Source: Bryoerythrophyllum caledonicum | Lineage: Eukaryota > Streptophyta > Bryopsida > Pottiales > Pottiaceae | Assembly (NCBI GenBank): GCA_963971425.1 | Contig: OZ020516.1 | Span: forward strand, 15,860,593 to 15,924,592 | Reading direction: 5' to 3' | DNA length: 64,000 nt | Part shown: positions 11,601-22,894 of the stretch, one piece after another | Position numbering within the stretch: the stretch's first letter is position 1 | Layout: the number at the start of each line of letters is the position of its first letter | Position numbers and translations under genes: made by a program | Notes under the pieces: model-generated | Database searches by the model: none | Seen by the model: the letters and a program-made list of their open reading frames with translations, nothing else | What the model was told of the DNA's origin: nothing

Positions 11601-12543
11601 TTAACCCCTAAATTTTCAAGAGTCACCTTGAGGGACTCTTGAAGGTTTGGATAGGTTCCTACAATGTCAACTCATAACATTTTTCTTTTAATTTTTTTTT
11701 ATTGTAGATGGACATTACTAAAAACTTTATAGAAGTCCAATTTTTTTTTAATCCGACATTCAATGAATAAGTTGTAGGGTTTTGAAGTTCAAATGGGGAG
11801 AGTGGGCACGTTGGGTAACTCAAAAAACTTTTGCTACGATGCTCTATTAAATGTAAGATTTTCCAAACTAGCAAATAATATTATTTCCTTTCATTTTGTT
11901 GAAAAATTTCCCTTGTCTTCAGTGCAAAATAGTATATTAATCCAAGTCAAACATTTTCACACATTGTCACATATTGTCGAGCAAGCTATCAAAAAACTTC
12001 TTCCTTTCCACGTAAAACTTAGAGATCTTCATTTTTATTTTTTTATTTTCCCACAACATTATGTAGTGCAAACCTTCTATTTGATTATTTAGATTCTTAT
12101 TCTAAATCATATTAAGTTCATAAAAAAATATAACTTGAATTGACAGTTATTGAACCTCCACGCCTTGCACAATTTTTTTGAATATGCTACACCCTTCCTC
12201 TACCTCTAGAAACTGGTGTACTAGTAATTCAAATTATGTTGAACATGATGGTAATGGATTTAGACCTTGTGTAGTGTAAAGATTGGACACCAAGTGAAGT
12301 TGATCTACTAAATGCAGGGAAGAAAATGAACCCAATCACTTTTCCAAACACTGTAATAATCTTTCAATCCGTGCGGTCAAAGTTCATGAAATTTTGTGAG
12401 TATGTTACTTAATAAGTCTTAAATTGAGATCCTACGGTTTAAAATAGAAATAAAATCATTTTTTTTCTTTCTTACTAATTGCACTAAAATGAATAGTTTG
12501 AAGTGCTTTTGGTGTGAAATTGTCAAAGAAATTAAGGGGTTAA
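11601..12543. mobile_element. 943-bp TTAA-flanked non-autonomous element
   Basis: This complete unit runs from TTAACCCCTAAATTTTC to AAGGGGTTAA, opposite in orientation to 7838-8791. No open frame of note is present. Interior landmarks match its sisters (TTGAATATGCTACACCC, CAATCCGTGCGGTCAAAG). It is probably mobilised in trans. Confidence 0.65.
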
Positions 12544-13036
12544 ATGATTCTCCACCATTAGAAATAGACTAATTTTATTCTAGTATTGAGTAAAAGGATT
12601 GTTGTAATGGAAGTCTTCAAGGTTCTTGCCATCTCACTCCTAACGTTTACAAGTATCTCCACTCTGTCGTTACTTTCGGATGACTTTGGCCATTCAAGCA
12701 ATCTCATTGGTGGAAACCAACGGACTCTTGAGTCTTGACCTTGGATTTGGTGTGAAGTTCACTCAAAGGATTGATATCAACGTGCAGTGGTTGAGCTTTG
12801 GGAAGTGGGATGCAGCAAAGTCGAGATAAAACTTTGCTACTAGTCATGTACCATTAATGCATCATTCAAATGTGCCGGTGAGAGAAGTCGCTGCTTTTGC
12901 ACGTCGTAGCTGCTGCTGAGAAGTCACCATTCAAAGTACAAATAAATGCAAGATTAAACTACACTAGAACTACCAAGGGGTGGACTTGGTAGATGATGAT
13001 AAAGTTTGGTAAACGAGATTGTTGTAGAGGGAGCTA

Positions 13037-13350
13037 AGGGGGGTTTTACACTATCATGGTGGAGAACTCCACTGGCCGGTCAAGAAGTCTCGGCCAAGAC
13101 ATGGTTATTTTAGGCGAGCAGTGGATGTTGGACAAGACAAAAAAAAGAATAAAGTAATGCATGAAGAAGTCTTGACCGGTTAGTAGTGTAAACACCCAAC
13201 GGTGAAGTCCACCGGCCAACTTCATAAGGTCAAGTCTTGGCCATAGTGTAAACCCAATCCCGTGAAGAACAAATTGTTCTCCAATCATATTGGTCCATTT
13301 CCCTTGAATTCTTGGCCGGTGGAGTTCTCCACCATAGTGTAAAGCGGGCC
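13037..13350. mobile_element. Tourist-like MITE (PIF/Harbinger type)
   Basis: This 314-bp element has inverted ends GGGGGGTTTTACACT and AGTGTAAAGCGGGCC, extending into a longer arm with GGTGGAGAACTCCAC. A TAA trinucleotide is duplicated at 13034-13036 and 13351-13353. G-rich ends and a 3-bp TAA duplication are typical of Tourist MITEs mobilised by PIF/Harbinger transposases. Confidence 0.75.
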
Positions 13351-13605
13351 TAAGTGTACAACAATCACAAACCAAGACACACAAGCAAGAGCAGCTTCTC
13401 TACTAGAAACCCTATGCTTTCTCTTGTTAAAAGAGTAATCCTTTCTTCACTGAGAATGCTTAAAAGATTCACTCTTTTTGTCCTTACTCACCGACTTAGA
13501 AAGTCCTCAAAGTCATAAACAAAAACTAATAGATTTGCTACTGGTGCATGCCAAATCAAGCAAAAATTAGGGAGCCAACCTCATTACTCTATAGCAATCT
13601 CTATA

Positions 13606-14198
13606 TTAACACCTAAAGGCCCAATGTCCCCTTGGGGGACAATTTGAGTTTGGATAGGGTACCATGTTTTCAAATTTAGGCATGATTTTCTAAGATTTTT
13701 TTTATATTGAATTGGCAACTTTTCATTAGCTTTCCATATACATAGTTTTCATAGAAATCCTACTTACGGTTCAAAAGTTACAACTTTTTCCAATAACATA
13801 TACAAATAGTGCGGCGGTTGAGTGTGACATATAACAAATAGTGTAGCAATACTTTAATCAACTCTAAATCGAATAGAAATTCGATTTTTTTTCCAGCCAA
13901 AATTAGAAAATCATAGACTATAGTGCAAAAGAATGCCATAGGAGGTGGTCGAAGCTTGTCGAAGGTGTTTAGCATGACCTCAAAAAGAGTTTATATCTCA
14001 TTTCAAAGGCTGATATCTTTCAATCCGTGGGGTCAAACTGAACAAATTTTTTACCACATACACTTGCACAAACCTAGTACAAGATCCTACGGTTAGATGT
14101 GTAAAAATTGGGTTTGTTTGCATTTTGTATTGAATGCATCGAAACTCGTAATTTTCAGTGAGCTTGGGTGCTAAAATGCCTTGGGCCTTCAGGGTTAA
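13606..14198. mobile_element. 593-bp TTAA-flanked element, short subfamily
   Basis: It starts TTAACACCTAAAGGCCC and ends GGGCCTTCAGGGTTAA. It retains the CAATCCGTGGGGTCAAAC landmark of the larger units but has a different, shorter interior, which is shared with the partial copy at 49043-49480. Confidence 0.6.
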
Positions 14199-15236
14199 AG
14201 GTAGAACAAACCAACGACCCAACACCACTTCCTTCTACATCCTTCCAAGAATCCAGAGGAGAAATGTAACCTCTCTTTACATGACCAATGAGTTTATTAG
14301 TGATGCGATGACATGCTACATTTTTCTCCTTAAAATCTATGAAGGGTATCGATGGAAGCGGTAATTTTGTCGTCTCAATTTCCACACGCGATGACACGAT
14401 TCAAGCGAGTGAAGTAGAGTGGCAACAGAAAATGGGTGCAACTCGCACATGGAAGGTAGTAGGCGATCTCACTGTTCCGTCACGAACTCCTGGCTTGGTC
14501 ACAAGACTGTAGCATGTCTGGCTTGTGGTGATGCCCGCGACGTCATGCGTGGAAAAATATGCTTATTGGTAGGTTCGGGGCGCCGGCGGTGGCTGCCGGG
14601 GTTGAGGTTCAAGTGGTCGTCACGATCGTGTGGCAGCGGGTCTTGCTGCTGCGCATCTCGTTGTAACCTGCAGCTTCTTCTCCGCAAGGAACTCCATCTC
14701 GCGTATGTGATCTGTCGAGAGGGGATTTGGGTTAGTTGATGATGCTTTTTGTGGCCCGGGTGACGGATCTGTGTTTAGAGGAGGATACATTGTTGATTGG
14801 AAGTTGCTCGGGTTTGGTTGATACGTTTCTTGTGTTGCATTTTGAGTCCGCGTAAAGGATTCGAGTCTAGAGGTTGATGCACTGTTCGGAAGTTGCTCGG
14901 GTTTGGTTTCTGGTTCGGTTGCTGATGTCTTTTGTGGTCTCGCATTTTGAGTCCGGGTGAAGTATTTGCGTTCAAAGGGTGGTTAGTATTGCGTATTTGC
15001 GCGATTTTGTTGAGCCCGGAGCTCAGGTTTGGTGGCTCTGGCTAGGTTTTCAGGAATGTCAGGTCCATGTGGTTTGAAAGAGTCACGAGGAGGTTTAAGA
15101 ATGAAATGCTCAAAAACACCATTTTGATGTCTTGTGAAAGAGTCGAGAGGAGATTTGGTAATGAAATGCCATGTCCGTGTTTTATGAAAGTGCGGAGAGG
15201 AGGTTAAAGTTGGCGTTGATTGCTCTGCAGGTCGCC
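14199..15236. other. Upstream region of the LysM gene
   Basis: GC content rises from about 14.4 kb. No recognisable coding homology is seen; open frames on both strands here look incidental. The pairs TTTGTGGTCTCGCATTTTGAGTCC (14929 on) and GTTGCATTTTGAGTCC (14833 on) are loosely repeated. The promoter or 5' leader of the LysM gene probably lies here. No clear TATA box was identified. Confidence 0.4.
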
Positions 15237-16034
15237 ATGGCGAAGTCGGATCCCGCTCTACTGCTGCTGCTGCTCTCCGCGGTGGCGCTACAAACCCAGC
15301 CGATCCTTGCGCAGCAGCAATACAACAACGTGACCGGCTTCCTGTGCACAGGAGTGCAGCAGAAGTGCGAGGCGTCCGCGTACTACCGGACGCAGGGGGC
15401 GAATTCCACGCTGAACTCAACCGCGGCGCTCTTCAGCACCAGCGCCGCCGCCATCGCCAAAGCTAGCAACAGGACCGTCAATTCGAACGCCCTTCTCGCC
15501 GACAAGACGGGGCTCACCATCCCGCTCGACTGCGTCTGCGCAAACCGCACGTACCAGGCGCCGACGACCTACACAGTCCAACGCAACGACACCATGGCCA
15601 TCATCGCGAACCGCACCTTCGAGGGCCTGGTGAGCTACCAGGCCATCATGGCGGCCAACCCGACCATCATACCGGAGAACTTGCAGGTCGATTATCCCCT
15701 CATTATCCCGGTGCGGTGCGCCTGCCCCTCGCAGCAGCAGATGGAGGCCGGCACCGAGTCCCTGCTCAGCTACGCCGTCTTCCCCGGCGAAGACCTCACC
15801 ACCATCAGCATCACGTACGACGTCCCCGTCGCCGAGGTGCGGGCCGCGAACATGTTGCCCAACAACTCCATCGAAGCATTTAGCACCGTGCTCGTGCCAC
15901 TCAAGGGGGGCGGCAACACCAGCTCCACCACTCCCGGCTCGCCTCCGAACGCCGCCTCTGCAGGATCCCGCGCTGACGGCCTGCTCGTCGTCGCGGTCGC
16001 GGCCTTGCTTGCGGCGCAGTCTCTCCTCTTCTAG
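15237..16034 (+). CDS. LysM-domain GPI-anchored protein (LYM/LYP type)
   Basis: This single-exon gene encodes 265 residues. A signal peptide (about 1-25, Leu-rich, cleavage after PILA) is followed by a Cys-containing N-terminal domain (C37, C44), the CVC pair at 99-101, a first LysM at about 112-158 (YTVQRNDTMAIIANRTF), the CAC pair at 161-163, a second LysM at about 178-222 (YAVFPGEDLTTISITYDVP), a Ser/Gly-rich stretch and a hydrophobic tail at 248-265 with no cytoplasmic residues, as needed for a GPI anchor. The CxC spacing is the signature of plant LysM receptor proteins that bind chitin or peptidoglycan fragments at the cell surface with a partner kinase. Many N-glycosylation sites (NST, NRT) are present. 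The start at 15237 has a good ATG context (GCCATGGCG). An in-frame ATG at 15171 would add 22 residues before the signal peptide and is less likely. Confidence 0.9.
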   Translation: MAKSDPALLLLLLSAVALQTQPILAQQQYNNVTGFLCTGVQQKCEASAYYRTQGANSTLNSTAALFSTSAAAIAKASNRTVNSNALLADKTGLTIPLDCVCANRTYQAPTTYTVQRNDTMAIIANRTFEGLVSYQAIMAANPTIIPENLQVDYPLIIPVRCACPSQQQMEAGTESLLSYAVFPGEDLTTISITYDVPVAEVRAANMLPNNSIEAFSTVLVPLKGGGNTSSTTPGSPPNAASAGSRADGLLVVAVAALLAAQSLLF

Positions 16035-16502
16035 AGATGAGCATTTTCCTCTTCTGCCTCCAATTTTGCTGCATCTGCTCATTAGGAAGTTGTTTTATGC
16101 AGAGGTTGCCGCAGTTGCGTGGTGATGAAAGGTACTGTATGTATGTATGTGTGAGTGTTGGATGCATGGAAGGGCGGACTTCCAAGTTTTGTTACAAAAA
16201 TAAGCTGCTGTGAACACTTGCACAGTGCAAATTGTGATTACCAACACAAGATCAAAGTCTAGATTGAAGAGTAGATGAGTGGAAGAGCGGACTTCGACGC
16301 TTTGTAATAAAGATAAGCATGTGATATGGTGAACACTTGGACAGTGCAGGTTGTACATTGTGCATGGAGTTACCGACACAAGAGTGTAGAGAATGAAGAG
16401 TAGATTTTCAAATGCTCATGCCATGTTCACCATTTTAAGATTTTTGGCTTTTTGGGAAGTTGTTGAGACGTGGACTAAGATAGTGTTTGTGTTCCATTTG
16501 AT

Positions 16503-16580
16503 GGAGGAATGTACAGTGGGGTGACAATCATAATGGAGGAATGTACAGTGGGGTGACAATCATAATGGAGGAATGTACAT
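16503..16580 (+). repeat. 32-bp tandem repeat, about 2.4 copies
   Basis: Units starting GGAGGAATGTACAGTGGGG repeat at 16503, 16535 and 16567. They lie 470 bp beyond the LysM stop codon. Confidence 0.8.
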
Positions 16581-16586
16581 GGGGAG

Positions 16587-17350
16587 ATGGTCTCATGCCA
16601 AAAGTGGACAACTATGAAACTTTTCTCACAGCTATTGTTATCAAGATGAAGGCACAGGATCAGCTTCATCTTGATAACACTCCCCATGAGAGGGTGACCA
16701 TCTCCCCATGAGAGGGTGTCAAAGTTGGCAACTATGAAACTTTTCTCACAGCTATTGGTAGACTCAGGAGGGTGTCAAAGTTGGCAGCAGTGAGATTACT
16801 TTCCTTGGGAATGAAAAAACATCATCTTGATTGTCACCCCACTGTACAGTACCCTCACAAAAGTACACGTACTTTTTGCTTGTGTACGTTTCCACACTAC
16901 ACTGTTGCCAACTTTGACACGATCCTAAGGGCTCAAATTTGTCGATCTACCGCGAAATTTTTGGCACGGGATCATTTCTATGCTGACAACATGTGTGCCA
17001 AATTTCAAGTCTAGAACATGAATAGAAAAAAAGATATTCAAAATCTACCAAGATGTGTAGTTGTGAGCCATTCACAACTGCCAACTTTGACACCCTCCCT
17101 AGGGCTGATTCTTTTTTAATTTACGGTTAAATTTTTGGCACAAGATCACCTCTATTTTTATAACAAGTGTGCCAAATTCCAAGGCCACATGATGAATACA
17201 AAAAAGGATATTCAAAATTGTTTCTCATAGCTACATATTTTGGTAGATTTTGAAGATGGTTTTTTGTATTCATCCTTTGGCCTTGAATTTTGGCACACAT
17301 GTTATCAACATGAAGATGATCTTGTGGCAAAAATTTCATGGTCAATCAAC
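16587..17350. repeat. Dispersed short repeats downstream of the LysM gene
   Basis: GTCAAAGTTGGCAAC-type blocks recur in both orientations. A hairpin TGTTATCAAGATGAAG with its complement lies at about 16635-16680, and TTTTGGCACAAGATCA-like blocks repeat. A TACAGTACCCTC segment near 16850 resembles the end of the hairpin MITE at 61931. No gene is seen. Confidence 0.45.
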
Positions 17351-17581
17351 AATTTTTCCATTTCGAGGAGGGTTCTAAATTTGGCAATAGAGAAATGGTT
17401 TACCTAATTGTTTCTCACAACTATACATGTTGGTAGATTTAGTAAATATACACACCAGTGAATGCCATCCCAAAAAAGACATTCTCACATCAAACAATAC
17501 AATTAAAATTAATGAAAACCATACACATATATACGAAGACAACGGGAGACATCTAATCACTATTCTCGTCACTAGACTTCA

Positions 17582-18250
17582 ATGGCTATAAAACCAATAT
17601 CACAACAACTACAAACTCTCACAAATATAGAGCCAATAATCCAACCATTCAAAACTGAAATAGTTTGGCTATATCAAAGATATAAATATCGCATTCCAAA
17701 AAAAGACCTCTTCAAACTTGCACATTACACATTACCCACGCCCATTTTAGACTCATTAATCTCATCCTTCAGCACCCAACACTCGTACTTCTCTCCCCCA
17801 TCACATGTTCCATCCAACTCACCAAATTCCACTCACCCTTCAGAAGAAACAATTTTTTTGGCTCACTTGGAAATGCCTTAGACGACAAATGGATTGGAAA
17901 TGGTATTGCACACCCCTACAATATAGAAGATACACAACAAGCGATACATTGGTCAAGACTCGCGGCCAAAAATGATCCAAGCGCTACTTCCACTACTATC
18001 ATCACACCAGACAACAACTGGTATTAAAATTTCAATCCACACTTAGGTCCATTCCCACACTCTCACATCATAGCTCTATTTGAGGCAGACTTGGTACCAT
18101 ATGAAGAACCCCTCATACCACCCGAGCTATTAAACAAGCCTAGGCTTGAACCATCTACCATACAAATACTATGTATACATCATCAAAATAATAATATTTT
18201 TGCAATTCAGTACAACGTCTCTAGGTTTGGAGAAGCACTCGACAAGCAAT
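17582..18250 (+). other. Unrecognised coding-like relic, probably of a mobile element
   Basis: A 99-codon frame (MAIKPISQQLQTLTNIEPII at its start) is followed by protein-like stretches such as TIITPDNNWY, SHIIALFEADLVPYEEP and STIQILCIHHQNNN. The composition (many I, Q, N, P) is unlike the host genes of this window. I do not recognise the family with confidence. Stretches of this kind accompany reverse-transcriptase elements in some plants and algae, but no reverse transcriptase is seen here. It is treated as a fossil. Confidence 0.3.
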
Positions 18251-18259
18251 TGAACTAAG

Positions 18260-19505
18260 AAAGCGTGCTTTTCACGAGCATCCTACCACAACTTTGCACC
18301 ACTCCAAAAGCAAGGATCGTTCATAATGTAGTTATAAAGAATGCCGTCTCCTTTGATGTCTAAACTGACATTGCTCTCTTCCCGGATTGCCTTGATACAG
18401 AAGTCTGACTTTACGACCTTCTCGGAAGATGACTCCTTGATGTAATGGACGATCTAAATTTTTTTTGTTTACATGGACATAATTACACGGAGAAAATAAT
18501 GAGCAAAGAGAGAAGACATAGTAGAGGGTCATAGGCAAATAGAGCATTACTGACTTACCATGGTCTCTAGGTTCTTGAATGATGTCAAGTGCATCTCATA
18601 TATGCCCCACCAATCATGCAAACAGTTAATATTGTAAGCCTCTGCACGATTATCCATGGCACTATAAACGCTGGGATTTTCAGGTTACAATAGCATGATA
18701 ATCGCCATTGTCTTGGAGAAAGTTTTGAGCCAGTTCAAAGATTGACTCTACCTAGTCGTCCCTCACTCATTCCGTATTGGGATGTTTGCCTCTGACTTAG
18801 ATAACTCTTGGATTGGAAGGCCATTGAGCACATATGCAATGATTAAGTCTAAGCATGCGGCCTTCAACAAAACTCCGCCAAGACGCACTTATTGACCACC
18901 ACCCACCTTAGACACTTTATCAAATCAAACAATCATTAACCATGGAGAATGAAAGTATTGTAAATGCACTATATATAATCTAGAAACACAATACCAATAA
19001 GGGGTTCATACCTTTATAACAAAATCCAATAGCTCCCTCAACTCGGAAGATCATTGATCTTTAAATTTCACCATGAGGTCAATGATGGCGGGAATAATAG
19101 TGCATAAGGTTGACACACCCGAGTCAATGCCGTGAGCATCGAAGCGATGGCGTTGATGGCATGAAGCTGAGAAGGTGCAAACATTATTCTTGAAACGGAG
19201 AACAATTCTTGAGGGCAATGAGACGGATTACTGACCGTTGCTGCAACCAAAGCTACGTGCGCGGGAGGTGCCACTGTGACTAAAGCTACTTCTTTGGCTT
19301 TATGCTTTGATGAACTTTCTTTTGGTTTATTTCTCTCCTTCGTCTTGATCTTAGTGGTTTCAGTGGTCTTCTTACTACCTTTCTTGCCAGTGGTAGCCAC
19401 CACCGCCACCAAAGTTTCCTCCTCGTCTTTGAATTTGGATAGTTTTGGTGCAGCTTCAGATGGAAGAGTGTGATATGCCTTCTCGGCTTGCTCTACAGGA
19501 GGCAC
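18260..19505 (-). other. Unrecognised coding-like relic on the minus strand
   Basis: A 145-codon frame at 19505-19068 is Lys/Thr-rich in the middle (KKGSKKTTETTKIKTKER) and is followed downstream by broken protein-like segments such as KSDFCIKAIREESNVSLDI near 18380 and NDPCFWSGAKLW near 18300. The product is not recognised. It may belong to the same decayed element as the plus-strand relic that ends near 18250. Confidence 0.25.
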
Positions 19506-19689
19506 AAATTTTCTTGGACACTCTTAGTATGATGGGCAAGATTTGAGTTTACGTGTATTGAATCCTCTAAGTGATAATGCAAGTCAGAAAAGATTTCTCA
19601 GTCCAAGCCCCAAACATGATTGATATAGACTTCCGATCAATTCCTTGCTTGTCAAGCAATTCCCTCCTGAAATATCTACAACAATTTGA

Positions 19690-20580
19690 ACCAATGTTAG
19701 TCACAAGCATATCCCTTGGCAAAAAGAACCAATTAGAATCGTATGAAAACTTCAGAATTCAACCTGGAATTTTTTAAAAAGACTTAAAGAAACAAAAAAA
19801 AACACATCAACAAAGAGAGACAATATAAAAAAATTTCATTACCTGAAAAGTTAAAATGGCCAAGCACATCCCTCGGCAAAGAGGACCACTGAATTTATAT
19901 GGCGAATTCAAAATTCAAGCAAGTTCAAACTAAGAAAACTCCAAAAAACAAAAAAAATACCACATCGGTCTGCTCCTCCGCATAGAGGGACTAGGTTTAG
20001 AGCCCAAATCAACATGGATTCAATTGGTTTGGAGCCAAAATCATAGAAAATGCATGCTCCTTGGCAACAAGGATCCTATATCATGTGATGAGGATCCTAT
20101 ATGCCAAGGACTGTATATCTCGTGACAAGGGCTTGAAATTGAATACAAAAGACTGCTCTTGAGATAGGCTCCTCGGCAACGAGGAGCTTATCTCAAGAGC
20201 CGAACTGCAAGAACAAGAATGCACGACAGCAAAAACGGACATGTTGATTGCATTCATGTCCTAAAATTTTAACATAGGCAAGCACGTCCCTTTGCAAAGA
20301 AGACCCCTAGAATTCACATGACAACTCTAAAATTCAAGCAAGTTCAATCTAAAAAGACTCCAAAAAACAATTTAAAAAAACACATTGGTCTGCTCTTTGG
20401 CATAGGGAGACAACTTGAATGCATTCATTGCCTAATAATTTAACATGGACAAACATCTCTCTTTGCAAAGGAGACCACTAAAATCCATATGATGACTTTA
20501 GAATTCAAGCGGGAATTTAAAAAAGAAGACTTAAAAAATCATTAAAAACACACAAGTCTATTCCTCGGTAAAGAGTGACA
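19690..20580. repeat. Four diverged copies of a roughly 125-bp repeat
   Basis: Units begin near 19708, 19866, 20284 and 20453. Each carries a CCCTCGGCAAAGAGGACC-like block, then ATTCAAGCAAGTTCAA, CTCCAAAAAACA and a TCTGCTCCTCGGCA-like block. Divergence is high and spacing irregular. They are non-coding and of unknown origin. Confidence 0.5.
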
Positions 20581-21690
20581 ACTTGAATGCAATCAATACT
20601 AGTGAATGAGAGCAAGATTTAAAAAAAAATAAAAAAATAATAGGGATCACAACACGTTTTCCACTTGGCAAAGAACGAAAGCTTTCATGCATTCATGACT
20701 TCAGGTGTAATCCATCATGACTTGGCTTACCGATACAACAACAATGCTAGCATTTGAGCACTGGGCGGTAAATAGTGTGCATGCGGCTAAATTTAGGCAA
20801 TAATATATTTTATTTTTACTAAAAATATATATTTTTGGTCCCATTTCTCGACTCCCACAACCTCTCATCTTGGATAATGGCCTCCTAAGTGGGCCTCGTA
20901 TGATCTCACAACCAAAAATCCGCCACATTGAAAAGCCGGCCACGCTAAAAACCCTGGCCAAGCACTTGAAAATTGGGTATTGTCCTTGTATTGTCATGCG
21001 TGTTGATTGTATGCAGCCCGTGGCTTGTGGGCAACCTAGGTAGCTTCTTAGGCACTTGCACCACGTCAGAAGAGGCCATGAAAACAAGTCGTCTTCTTAT
21101 ACAAGAGACATAATGATAACTCAAATGACATGCTTAGACGTGTTTAGTGCTTTAGTAAATGTTTGATTGTGGTAACTCCCTTGTAATCAACCAAAACTCA
21201 TAACCAACAGCTATAAATTTGGATGTATCCAATCCACTTCTATCCCATCACAACCCGTTCAACTCCTAGATGGAGGTTTGTTATTAGTGAAGATCCCTCA
21301 CTTATGGTTGGCACTTTTCGAGTACCTATTGGCAACGACTGACTAAACATGGCAACACACTTTGAAATTCATAACCGATTCACATTTCATTGGAAAAACA
21401 TGAAATCACTTGCGTTGAAATTGTAATTCAATTTGCTATTACTGACAATGTATTATTTGTTCTCTCCATATATTATGCACATTGCTTAACTTGTGGGTTA
21501 TTAGTGGAGGCTGGAGGACGGGTTTACCTTACCATGATCTCTATGTTCATTTCTAACATTCCTCTTTGGAATTTTTACTAATAGAACTAAAATCTGTGAT
21601 TCAGTCAACATGAATATGGTGTTCATTTCTAACATTCCTCTTTGGAATTTTTACTGTAGAAGGGCAATAGTAAAACCTTGGTTGGAGAAC
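20581..21690. other. Intergenic, little recognised
   Basis: No gene or RNA is recognised. A short direct repeat (TGTTCATTTCTAACATTCC) occurs at about 21543 and 21620. Confidence 0.4.
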
Positions 21691-21699
21691 AATGTTTCC

Positions 21700-22490
21700 A
21701 AAATCCAACATTTAATTAAAAGGTCATAGGGTTTTGAATTTCAAACAAGGAGAGCAGGCACCACGGGCACCTCCCAATTCCATTGCTAGAACACTTTATT
21801 GAATGTGAGACTTTCAATGCTAGCAAGTTATATTATATCCTTTCATGTTGTCAAAAAAAAGAATCTTGTCTGTAGTAAAAAATAGTATATTAACCCAAGT
21901 CAAACATTTTCACACAATGTCTTACATTGTCGGACAAGGTACCAAAAAATACTTCTTCTTTTCCACATAAAGCTTAGAGGTCTTTAAATTTTTTACTTTT
22001 TATTTTTTCCACACAAAAATGTGGTGTAAACCTTCTCCTTGACCATTCAAATTATCAATCTAAAACATATTAAGTTCACAATAAATTAAAATGTGAATTG
22101 GCGATTTTTGAACCTCCACTCTTTCAGCAACTGTTTTGAATATGCTACACCCCTCCTCTACCTCTAAAAATTGGTGAATAAGGAACTAACATCATGCCTA
22201 ATACAATGGTAATGGATTCAAACCCTGTGTAGTGCGAAAAATTGACACCACGTGAAATCAAAGTCTCCTAATCCACTCAATGCAGGGAAGAAAATGAACC
22301 ATTGCTATGACTTCAAACACTATTATATTTCAATCCGTGCGGTCAAAGTTTGTGAAATTTTGTGAGTATGTTACTTAATAAGTATCTTTTGAGATCCTAT
22401 GCTCAAAACTAGAAATCAATTTTTTTTGTTTCCTTCTTTATTCATTGCACTAGAATCCAACGCTTTTGAAGTGTTTTTGGTGTGAAACTG
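21700..22490. repeat. Partial TTAA-family element upstream of rpoA
   Basis: It carries family landmarks (GGGTTTTGAATTTCAAACAAGG, GGACAAGGTACC, TTTTGAATATGCTACACCCC, CAATCCGTGCGGTCAAAG) and runs to TTTTGGTGTGAAACTGTCA. The terminal GGGGTTAA is missing. It ends about 400 bp before the rpoA start codon and so bounds the promoter. Confidence 0.6.
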
Positions 22491-22894
22491 TCACGGTTGA
22501 TCAATTTCTGCCGAAACTAACCCGTGAATAGGAGCTCTCCTTCGGGGCAGGCCTCAGGGTTTTGGTCAGCTGGCAAAAAAAACCATTCCCTCGTTAAATC
22601 GGGTGAGCCCCATCCTCGGGCAAATCGGGCACGCGAGAAAAAACTCCTAGCGGATAGGGTGGTGATGCCGTATACCTAAACCCGTCATTTTGTTTAAATA
22701 TTCTACATTTCCTAAATAAGATCAACCCTATCTACGTAATTGGAATTGTGACGCTTTTAAACACAGTAACGGTTTAGGGTACCGGTTTCCCTTATCCTCT
22801 CGCGAACTCACTCTGGGTTTCGATTTTAGGACCGAGCACTCTCGAGAAGGCGAGCTTTTGCTTGTTTGAGGTTTTTGCTAGGGTTTAAGGAGCT

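Noticed and set aside
15417-16082. Long minus-strand ORF opposite the LysM gene
   Set aside because: It is a GC-rich antisense shadow with low-complexity text; the plus frame has clear LysM motifs.
16503-16580. CRISPR-like array
   Set aside because: The 32-bp units are directly adjacent without unique spacers, in a plant nuclear context.
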